Assembly (NCBI GenBank): GCA_900538555.1
Contig: UPYI01000018.1
Coordinates: 1-64,000 of the forward strand
Source: an uncultured Porphyromonadaceae bacterium
GTDB lineage: Bacteria; Bacteroidota; Bacteroidia; Bacteroidales; Barnesiellaceae
Direction: 5' to 3'
Length of the DNA: 64,000 nt
Positions 15,109 through 24,800 of the stretch are shown here, in pieces (positions within the stretch are counted from its first letter, which is position 1; each line of letters begins with the position of its first letter). Below the pieces are notes generated by a model, which was given only the letters and a program-made list of their open reading frames with translations, was not told the origin of the DNA and did not search any database. The position numbers and the translations under genes are program-made.

Positions 15109-16962
15109 ATGGCAAATAAAGAAAATCTCTTCGACAAGTTTCCGCCCATCTCGACAGAGGAGTGGAAAAACAAAGTCGTAGCAGACCTTAAAGGGGCCGA
15201 TTTCGACAAGAAATTGGTATGGAGAACCAACGAAGGATTTAACGTGAATCCGATGTACCGTGCAGAAGATACGGTTGATTTCAAAACGACCGATTCTCTA
15301 CCGGGGGAATATCCTTATATCCGGGGTACGAAAACCGACAACGAATGGCTTACCCGCCAGGATATAGAAGTTGAAAATGTCGATGAAGCCAATGCGAAAG
15401 CACTCGACATCCTTAACAAAGGTGTGGATTCGCTGGGTTTCAAATTGAAAGCCGAAGACATTACGGAAGAAGGCATAAGCCGTTTGCTCAAAGGTATCTG
15501 TCCCGAATGCGTGGAACTGAATTTCAGTTCGTGTGTCAAGAACAGCGTGAAATTGGCTGAAACTCTGGTCGCTTATTTCAAATCGCAAAATGCTGATCCG
15601 GAAAAACTGCACGGATCGATCAACTTCACTCCGTTCAAACGGATGTTGAAAAAAGGTCGTGATTTCGCCGAATATGCCGATAAAGCCGCAGAGCTGTTAA
15701 AAGCTATCGCTCCTCTGCCCCACTATCGGGTATTGGCAGTAGATGCCGTATTGTTGAACAACGCCGGCTCGTTCATCTCGCAAGAGTTAGGTTTCGCTCT
15801 CGCATGGGGTAACGAATGGATGGCAGCCCTTACCGATAAGGGATTCAGTGCCGACGAAGTTGCCAAACGGATTAAATTCAACTTCGGTATTTCGTCGAAC
15901 TACTTTATGGAATTGTCCAAATTCCGTGCCGCCCGCATGCTTTGGGCTCAAATCGTAAAACAATACGATCCGAAATGCGACTGCTCTTGCAAAATGGTGT
16001 GCCACGCACAAACGTCGGAGTTCAACCAAACGATTTTCGACGCGCACGTGAATTTGCTCCGTTCGCAAACAGAAACCATGTCGGCTGCTTTGGCAGGTGT
16101 AGATTCGATCACGACTCTGCCGTTCGACAAACAATATAAAACGCCGGACGATTTCTCCGAAAGAATCGCCCGCAACCAGCAATTGCTGCTGAAAGAAGAA
16201 TCGCATCTGAACAAAATTACAGACCCGGGTGCAGGTTCGTATTATATCGAAACGCTGACCTTGTCTATCGCCGAACAGGCATGGAAACTGTTCCTCGAAG
16301 TAGAGGATAAAGGCGGCTTCTATGCAGCCGTAAAAGCCGGATTCGTTCAAGAACAGGTAAACGCATCGTCCGCTACCCGTCATGCCAACGTAGCTAAACG
16401 CAAAGAGATCCTGCTCGGTACTAACCAATACCCGAATTTCAACGAAATAGCCGGTAACAAGATTGAGAAGAAAGAAGAAAGTGCATCGCACTGCGGATGC
16501 AGTTGCGCACCCGAATTCGCTACCCTCTCATTCAAACGGGCTGCAAGCGATTTCGAAAATCTCCGTCTGGCAACGGAAAACGCAGAAAAACGTCCGTCCG
16601 TATTTATGCTGACAATCGGTAATCTGGCTATGCGTCTGGCACGTTCTCAGTTCTCTTCGAACTTCTTCGCCTGCGCCGGATATAAAATCATCGACAATTT
16701 AGGATTCGAAACCGTACAAGCCGGTGTTGATGCCGCTCTCGAAGCAAAAGCCGACATCGTCGTATTGTGTTCGAGCGACGACGAATATGCAGTGTATGCT
16801 CCCGAAGCCCACAAGCTGCTCGAAGGAAAAGCATTGTTCGTTGTAGCCGGTGCTCCCGCCTGCATGGAAGAGCTCCAAGCACAAGGCATCACCGAGTTTA
16901 TCCACGTACGTTCGAACGTATTGGATACATTGAAAGCATTCAATGCCAAATTGTCTATCTAA
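15109..16962 (+). CDS. mutA: Methylmalonyl-CoA mutase, small subunit
   Basis: The beta (small) subunit, 617 residues, of the B12-dependent enzyme that interconverts succinyl-CoA and methylmalonyl-CoA. Bacteroidales use it to make propionate from succinate. The TIM-barrel half is recognisable (NFGISSNYFMELSKFRAARM, TDPGAGSYYIETL). The C-terminal domain has the Rossmann-like cobalamin fold but lacks the DxHxxG motif, as is normal for the non-catalytic subunit. A Cys-rich insert (HCGCSCAPEF) lies near residues 464-473 between the two domains. mutB starts 28 bases after its stop, so they form an operon. Confidence 0.94.
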   Translation: MANKENLFDKFPPISTEEWKNKVVADLKGADFDKKLVWRTNEGFNVNPMYRAEDTVDFKTTDSLPGEYPYIRGTKTDNEWLTRQDIEVENVDEANAKALDILNKGVDSLGFKLKAEDITEEGISRLLKGICPECVELNFSSCVKNSVKLAETLVAYFKSQNADPEKLHGSINFTPFKRMLKKGRDFAEYADKAAELLKAIAPLPHYRVLAVDAVLLNNAGSFISQELGFALAWGNEWMAALTDKGFSADEVAKRIKFNFGISSNYFMELSKFRAARMLWAQIVKQYDPKCDCSCKMVCHAQTSEFNQTIFDAHVNLLRSQTETMSAALAGVDSITTLPFDKQYKTPDDFSERIARNQQLLLKEESHLNKITDPGAGSYYIETLTLSIAEQAWKLFLEVEDKGGFYAAVKAGFVQEQVNASSATRHANVAKRKEILLGTNQYPNFNEIAGNKIEKKEESASHCGCSCAPEFATLSFKRAASDFENLRLATENAEKRPSVFMLTIGNLAMRLARSQFSSNFFACAGYKIIDNLGFETVQAGVDAALEAKADIVVLCSSDDEYAVYAPEAHKLLEGKALFVVAGAPACMEELQAQGITEFIHVRSNVLDTLKAFNAKLSI

Positions 16963-16990
16963 GTCGTTTTATATCAAAAGGAAAAAGAAC

Positions 16991-19123
<2,133 letters not shown>

Positions 19124-19147
19124 TCCGTTATCGGATAGATCAACAAT

Positions 19148-19190
19148 AAAAGGGGGTGTGTCGAAATAAATTTTCGATGCGCCCCCTTTT
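19148..19190 (+). terminator. Repeated-type terminator after mutB
   Basis: AAAAGGGGGTGTGTCGAAA and TTTTCGATGCGCCCCCTTTT form a long imperfect stem ending in a T-run. Near-identical hairpins, including the TCGAAAT/TTTTCGA core and in one case the tail GTGCGTTA, occur at 40778 and 49090. Confidence 0.88.
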
Positions 19191-19443
19191 CTGTGCGTTA
19201 GAATGGCTACAACCGGTATTTCCTATCGTACAATACCGGAGGATCCGACAAACCGAGCGCAATAAAGTTTACTTCAATTGCCGAAATGAAAATCTAATAT
19301 AAAGCTACGCTGCAAATCAGCCGCGACGGAACATAGTCATTGCCATATCCGCCACAACCGTAAAGTACGTAACCTACGGGAACAGGATATAAATAAATGT
19401 GCCCAACAGGTTTTGAGAACCCGATAATAGTTTGCAACAAGAC
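19191..19443. other. Intergenic stretch without a gene
   Basis: No convincing reading frame, tRNA or repeat. One perfect small hairpin is present (CCGGTATT, 11-base loop, AATACCGG, about 19214-19240). Confidence 0.5.
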
Positions 19444-19495
19444 AAAAAAAGAACCGTATCTCCTTTTGTCACAAGGATCATACGGTTCTTTTTTA
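19444..19495. terminator. Bidirectional terminator
   Basis: AAAAAAAGAACCGTAT and ATACGGTTCTTTTTT pair around an inner CCTT/AAGG stem. T-runs on both strands would stop transcripts from either side. It backs up the end of the PEGA gene at 19614. A second small GC hairpin (GCCGGCGTTTGCGTGCCGG on the minus strand, near 19512-19535) lies closer to that gene. Confidence 0.75.
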
Positions 19496-19613
19496 TTCTA
19501 TCATATCGGAGTTAAAACCGGCACGCAAACGCCGGCTTAACTGCATTTCGGTATATCTCTATCGAGATCGGTTTTCTGCAAATGGGTTCGGATCACCGAT
19601 TCCGAATCGTGCA

Positions 19614-22334
19614 TCAATACGACGACGATCCGCCCTCTTCCACACCATAGGCAATACCTACTGCCGTAGCACCTACCAATGCGGCAACACCGGCTATACC
19701 CAAACTCATACCGACCGTCGGGACAATCTGCGACCCGTACATCATACAGCCGGTCGTGAAACTCCACCAAGCGAAGCGAGAGTATCCGCTATTCTTAAAG
19801 CCGAAGCGCAAACCGAAATCACCGGCAAACTTATCTTCTTTTTTGGTCCCTGTTTTCGTCGTCCAATATCCGTCGTAATATCCGCCCGGCACATAAACCG
19901 ACTTGGAATAATCCCGTGAGTAGTGCCCCCATCCGATACCGCCATACAACTGCAAGTCGAGCTTGTAATCGTCACTGGTAAGACGAATGACAGGTCCGGC
20001 AGTCATCGCTACCGAGTTGTCCAATCCGTAGAGGAATGTGCCGTACACACCTAAATGCGACCGAATCCAGCCATAGGTTCCACCCAGCATCACTGCATCG
20101 TCGGCACCCTTGCTCTTATAAGCAGTAGAATAACCTGCCAGAACTTCAAAGTAATAACAGGGGAAATCATCCTCATCGTCCGTATCAGCCAAAAACGACA
20201 ATAGTCCAACCGGCATCAAGCTAATACCGAACGAGGGAATAAAGTTCCGATTGTAGTATTTGCATGCCAAAGAGAAACTCCACCACGACATTTTGGATTC
20301 GTTGTTAAAGGCAAAGCGTAAACCGAGGTCGCCCGCCACGCCGAACTTATAATCGTCTTTCGATTTGAAATAGGCAGCACCCACACCTCCGTAAAGTTGA
20401 AGGTCTAACGCCTTGTAATCGTCGGTCAAGCGGAACAACGGACCGACTGCCAACATACCGTCCTCCGTATCTATGCCGTACATTCCCGTAACGTGTGCAC
20501 CCAAGTGATGCGACACATATCCGTAGTTTGCACCGACATAATTTCTCTTTTTCATGTCGATACCGTAATAGCCTTCAAAGAAGTGATTGCAGAAATCTTC
20601 TTCGGAGAAGAACCACGTCTGGGCATAATCTTTCTTTTGCGAGAATTCGAGTTTCGTATTCTGTCCTTTTCCCACAAATACGGACTGTGTTTTCGACGGT
20701 TTATATTTGCTCTTCAATACATACACATTGTGATTCCCGACCGGAATATCGTTTGTCCACGGGGTATATCCGACCTCTTTCCCGTCGATATAAACCGACG
20801 AACCCGATTTACGGGAGGTGACGTTCAATCTGCCATATTGCGTCACAGGAGCCGGGATAGTCTTTTGTACCTCCGTATCGCCTTTAATTACGAAAGAGAT
20901 ATGTCCGTCGTCGTGGTTCGATTTTACCGACCGCACGGTATATTCTCCTTCGGGCAACTTCCCGCTCCATTGACCTTTCCCTTTGTATTGGTCGTTTACA
21001 AAAATCTCCGACTCGGAATCGGTCGTCAATACAACCGGAGCATAGATCTGCCCCTTTTTCAGTTCGAATCTCAACGTACGGTCATCCCCTTTTTTCAAGG
21101 TTACCTTCTCGGTCTGGGAGATATACCCCGATTTCGAGACTGTAACGGTGTGTTCGCCAATGAGCAACTGTTTGACCAACGGCGATTCGCCTACCTCCTT
21201 GTCGTCGATCTTCACCGTACAATACAACGGAGCAGACTCGACATTGATCGAGGCGTAGAGCGGAATGGGCGCACCCACTTTTTTCTGAATCGTCTCACCG
21301 TCCTTCACTTTAAATGAAATACTTTGCGACTGATGACTGGGCTTGCGGGCTTCCAATATATGCGTCACACCACTGTTCAACCGTCCGCTCCACGAGCCGA
21401 TTCCTTTCTGTTCCTGATCGACCCATATCTCGGCTTCGGTATCGTCGGTAAAACAGGTAACATAAGCAAACTGCGGTTTCATATCGACCACAACAGCTTG
21501 CGTATCGCCCAACCCGCCGACTTTGACCTCCATCTGTTTCGTATAGAAATCTTTTTTCTGTGCCCGGATAGAGCATGTACCCCGTTTTATTTTTTCACCG
21601 TATTGCAACGGCGTTTTTCCAATATACTCATCATTGATCCAGATATCCACCCCTTGCTCAGGTTCCGAAGTGATAGAGAGATAACTGTATGCCGGACGAA
21701 GCATCACCTCCTTCTTATTATCGCCTTTTTTAGAAACGACAATTTCCCCGGCTTCCGTCTCATACATATTATGCCGCACCCGATAATAGTACTTGCCGTA
21801 ATCCAACTTTTTGGCAAGGTTTCCATCGGTCAGAATCTCGGATACCAATTCGTAGTTTTTGGTTTTTCCGATCTCAACCAAAGCATCGGCAGGCGACACC
21901 TGCATTTTCAGATAGTCGGACTTGATTTCGGCATTCACCACGACATCCACCCGGTCGGCAGAAACCGTCAGCAAATAGGCGCGACCACGTTCCAACTTCA
22001 CCGGGAAAGAGGGTATCGGAGTATATCCGGCACATTTCAATTCCAAATTTTTTACTTCGGCAGGCATGTAAAACCAAATTTCACCATTATCCTTCACCAC
22101 CCGTTTCACCACTGCCATACTTCCGCATTCGACGATCAAATCCTTCAAAGGAGTGGTTACTTTGAGCAGCGCACACAGGTTATCGTTCTGGTCATATTCC
22201 TTACTGTATGTCGAAGCATCAGCATGGTCTTTTGCCGCGCCCTCCTCTACATTCGTACGGCTCATCGACAACATTTGCGCCGAAGCACAAACCGTCGCCA
22301 TTAAAAAACAAACAATAAAAACAATACGTTTCAT
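19614..22334 (-). CDS. PEGA-repeat protein with C-terminal outer-membrane barrel-like repeats
   Basis: A secreted protein of 906 residues with signal peptide MKRIVFIVCFLMATVCASAQ. From about residue 210 to 560 it has successive PEGA-type beta domains (for example YLSITSEPEQGVDIWINDEY, then IGKTPLQYGEKIKRG; also GSSVYIDGKEVGYTPW). The C-terminal third has two similar tandem blocks (VGANYGYVSHHLGAHVTGMY and LGGTYGWIRSHLGVYGTFLY, each followed by RLT and DLQLYGG) rich in alternating aromatic and polar residues, like an outer-membrane barrel. PEGA domains are usually surface or envelope binding modules; the ligand is unknown. It follows the LPP20-like gene by 33 bases, so the pair is an operon. 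Confidence 0.75.
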   Translation of the reverse strand: MKRIVFIVCFLMATVCASAQMLSMSRTNVEEGAAKDHADASTYSKEYDQNDNLCALLKVTTPLKDLIVECGSMAVVKRVVKDNGEIWFYMPAEVKNLELKCAGYTPIPSFPVKLERGRAYLLTVSADRVDVVVNAEIKSDYLKMQVSPADALVEIGKTKNYELVSEILTDGNLAKKLDYGKYYYRVRHNMYETEAGEIVVSKKGDNKKEVMLRPAYSYLSITSEPEQGVDIWINDEYIGKTPLQYGEKIKRGTCSIRAQKKDFYTKQMEVKVGGLGDTQAVVVDMKPQFAYVTCFTDDTEAEIWVDQEQKGIGSWSGRLNSGVTHILEARKPSHQSQSISFKVKDGETIQKKVGAPIPLYASINVESAPLYCTVKIDDKEVGESPLVKQLLIGEHTVTVSKSGYISQTEKVTLKKGDDRTLRFELKKGQIYAPVVLTTDSESEIFVNDQYKGKGQWSGKLPEGEYTVRSVKSNHDDGHISFVIKGDTEVQKTIPAPVTQYGRLNVTSRKSGSSVYIDGKEVGYTPWTNDIPVGNHNVYVLKSKYKPSKTQSVFVGKGQNTKLEFSQKKDYAQTWFFSEEDFCNHFFEGYYGIDMKKRNYVGANYGYVSHHLGAHVTGMYGIDTEDGMLAVGPLFRLTDDYKALDLQLYGGVGAAYFKSKDDYKFGVAGDLGLRFAFNNESKMSWWSFSLACKYYNRNFIPSFGISLMPVGLLSFLADTDDEDDFPCYYFEVLAGYSTAYKSKGADDAVMLGGTYGWIRSHLGVYGTFLYGLDNSVAMTAGPVIRLTSDDYKLDLQLYGGIGWGHYSRDYSKSVYVPGGYYDGYWTTKTGTKKEDKFAGDFGLRFGFKNSGYSRFAWWSFTTGCMMYGSQIVPTVGMSLGIAGVAALVGATAVGIAYGVEEGGSSSY

Positions 22335-22367
22335 ATTCTGATTACAAGATCTTGTTTTCTATACATA

Positions 22368-24221
22368 TTATATATTACCGGGACCGAAGATGCCAAAGTC
22401 GGGATGCGGTTTGGGTTGCCAAGCCCGCACGTCGATCATCGGTCGTTTCGGATTTTTCACATCGACAAGCAAAAACAGATAGCCGGAGTCTCCATAATTG
22501 GAAGAATAATAGTCCTGCTTGATCTGGATACTGTAAACCGCCTCGCCCTTGCCGGTTTTCAAAACTTCCATATTGGCAAAGTTGAGATTGACATATTCCT
22601 TGCTTCTAAAACTCCATTTCAAATTGCGCAGATATTCTCCCTTATTCTGCCGGTTGTATTCGATATACTCGCCCTTCTCGCGGAACTGGTTTTCCACATC
22701 AGCCCGCTGGACGACCCGTCCGGTAATGATAAGCGCATTGTCGGAAAATATCGACGATATGTAATCCAGCCGCTTCAAGGCAAATGCCGTCTGGTAATTT
22801 TCCAAGAAATTGATCAACACCATCTTCGCCGATTCGGGCCAACGGCTATGCCGCATAATGTCTTTTACGGTGACACTGCTCAAAGCGAAACTGATATTGG
22901 TGATCTTCTTCTCCTCGTTGAATGTAAAGACCACGTCTTCTACAAAACTTTTCCGATTGGTTTTAAACGAAAATTTCATCGGTATGCTACGGCAGGAGAC
23001 TTCGCCATTGAAAACGACAAAACTGAGATTGCCGGAATCCAACACCCGGGCTTCGCCGTAACAGATCAAGTCCTGAAATATCGAATAGCCTTCCTCGGCA
23101 AAATGTTTTTTCACACCGTCGTATTCACGGGAAGTAATCGCCCGACATATTTCTTCGACGATACGGGCATAAGATTCCGCCTCTTTCCCATCCAACGATA
23201 CGGGATCGGTCAGAGAGGGCGTTTGGGTTACAGCCGAACCGGTCGAGAAATCGAGCGGGTTGTTCGTACGTTCCAATACCGATTCTATCGCCCTGTCTTT
23301 TTTCGAAGACTTCAAAGGCACATGACTGTGAAAGGCTTTGGGATAATTTACGCCGTTCATCGTAGACAAGACATTCTCAATCTCCTTGTCCATACGCGCC
23401 TCTTCTTTGTAGATGTATTCGATTTTCACCTGTATCGAACTGATCTGCGTGCCCGAACGAAATTCGACATAACCTACTCCGTCTTTGGCAATACAAGGGC
23501 AACTCCAATCCACCCCATCGAAATAGGTATAGTCGAGCGATGCAACCGGAGCATTCTTATAGCGGAATGCCAAATTGCCCATCGTGCGGTTGTCGGAATT
23601 ATAGCCTTCGAAACGGACTGTAATATCGCTTAATATCGAGTTGATCTTCGCCGGCAACCAAGCGGATACATGTTGTTTCGTGCCGTCCAGATCATCATAA
23701 TAAAGTTCTTCGGGATAGCGCAATGTGGAAGAAAGGATCTGCGACCAATAATAGTAGCGCAAAGCATCCCCTATTTTCAGTTCCCGCTCGGCTCGTTCGG
23801 CAATCTTCAACATTTCTACGATCTTCTTTTCCCGTGCCTCCAACGAACGGTCTACATCGCTGCGTTTTATAAAACGTACACAATGGAACTCGTCGGGTCC
23901 GTTCACCAAGATGATACGTTTACAATCGGGCAGTTTTGCCTGCGAATATGTACGGATCACCGATTCGTACTGCGTCTCGTATTGGGCATCGTGGTTCTTC
24001 TCATCCGCACGATCGCGCAAGAAAAAATCGGACTTCACGACAATGGATATTTGAGACAGAATACCTGCCAATGCCGCATTATCGGCTTCTTCCAAACTCG
24101 CTCCGCGTCCCTCACCGTATATATATCGGGCATCGTATTTTATCTGTTCGAAGGTCTGTGCCTGCATATGCAAAGACAGGCTTAGTAATAGCGCAAAAAT
24201 AATTCCCTGAAAACGAAACAT
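22368..24221 (-). CDS. Secreted protein with LPP20-like N-terminal domain
   Basis: A protein of 617 residues starting MFRFQGIIFALLLSLSLHMQAQ, a signal peptide. Residues 22-140 (YDARYIYGEGRGASLEEADN, then ALAGILSQISIVVKSDF) resemble the LPP20/FlgT-N fold found in envelope proteins. A helical stretch follows, then a long C-terminal region I cannot assign (FFAEEGYSIF-like NTF2-type segments such as KKHFAEEGYSIFQDLICYG). I used ATG at 24221; the upstream extension covers the promoter at 24323. It is the first gene of a two-gene operon with the PEGA protein, so both may form one envelope complex, which is inference. Confidence 0.65.
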   Translation of the reverse strand: MFRFQGIIFALLLSLSLHMQAQTFEQIKYDARYIYGEGRGASLEEADNAALAGILSQISIVVKSDFFLRDRADEKNHDAQYETQYESVIRTYSQAKLPDCKRIILVNGPDEFHCVRFIKRSDVDRSLEAREKKIVEMLKIAERAERELKIGDALRYYYWSQILSSTLRYPEELYYDDLDGTKQHVSAWLPAKINSILSDITVRFEGYNSDNRTMGNLAFRYKNAPVASLDYTYFDGVDWSCPCIAKDGVGYVEFRSGTQISSIQVKIEYIYKEEARMDKEIENVLSTMNGVNYPKAFHSHVPLKSSKKDRAIESVLERTNNPLDFSTGSAVTQTPSLTDPVSLDGKEAESYARIVEEICRAITSREYDGVKKHFAEEGYSIFQDLICYGEARVLDSGNLSFVVFNGEVSCRSIPMKFSFKTNRKSFVEDVVFTFNEEKKITNISFALSSVTVKDIMRHSRWPESAKMVLINFLENYQTAFALKRLDYISSIFSDNALIITGRVVQRADVENQFREKGEYIEYNRQNKGEYLRNLKWSFRSKEYVNLNFANMEVLKTGKGEAVYSIQIKQDYYSSNYGDSGYLFLLVDVKNPKRPMIDVRAWQPKPHPDFGIFGPGNI

Positions 24222-24322
24222 ATATAGTTCTAAATTTCTACTTCTACTGCTTTTACAGTTCTTAATTCTACAACAGCCTTGTAAATAAAGCTTAAAAAAT
24301 GTAGGTATCACTTTACAGCGAA

Positions 24323-24330
24323 CAAAGATA
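24323..24330 (-). promoter_or_regulatory. -7 box for the LPP20/PEGA operon
   Basis: TATCTTTG on the minus strand, about 100 bases before the start at 24221. Confidence 0.5.
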
Positions 24331-24567
24331 ATAAGATTATTTAAGAAATAAAACATCAAAATAATACATATTAAAGTCTATATCTTATTTTTTCACTTTG
24401 ATAAAAATCCATACCGTTACGGGTATAAAAAAAGGAGATCGAACCGATGTTGGATAAACATAGAAAACGGAAACCGAAAGACGGGAGGCTTGGTCTAAAA
24501 AGATCGGGCATTCATCTTTCTAAATACGTAGATTATCGATATTACCGTTTTTTTGCCCCCAAAAAAG

Positions 24568-24598
24568 TTGATCGTTCTGATTTTTATTTTTACTTTTG
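24568..24598 (+). promoter_or_regulatory. Promoter of the M6 protease gene
   Basis: TTG (24568-24570), 20 bases, TACTTTTG (24591-24598). The resulting transcript would carry about 195 bases of leader containing two type B palindromic elements. I see no gene between 24360 and 24567. Confidence 0.6.
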
Positions 24599-24619
24599 TT
24601 TCCTTTCCTCCGCCAAAAA

Positions 24620-24765
24620 ACGGAACGTTTTCGATAGCCGAGAGCAGAGCCGAATTTATTCGAGCTATGCCGAGGCGAGAAAAGGTGCATGAGAATGAAC
24701 GTTTTCGATAGCCGAGTGGCAGAGCCGAATTTATTCGGGCTATGCCGAGGTGAGAAAAGAAGCTT
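24620..24765. repeat. Two tandem type B palindromic elements
   Basis: Two copies of about 75 bases, each GTTTTCGATAGCCGAG, then GCAGAGC, a palindrome CGAAT-TT-ATTCG (24651-24662, 24726-24737), then TATGCCGAGG and GAGAAAAG. Compared with the copies at 49.1 and 58.2 kb the outer arms are the same. The central stem differs in both halves at once (CGAAC/GTTCG there), so pairing is kept. Confidence 0.7.
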
Positions 24766-24800
24766 GTATATAAACAAATTGTATAACCAAACTATAACTT

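Noticed and set aside
19191..19443. A possible gene or tRNA in the long gap after mutB
   Set aside because: No frame, cloverleaf or conserved motif could be found.
24447..24692. An open frame of 81 codons upstream of the M6 protease gene
   Set aside because: It crosses the promoter at 24568-24598 and a type B repeat, has no recognisable domain and an odd composition.
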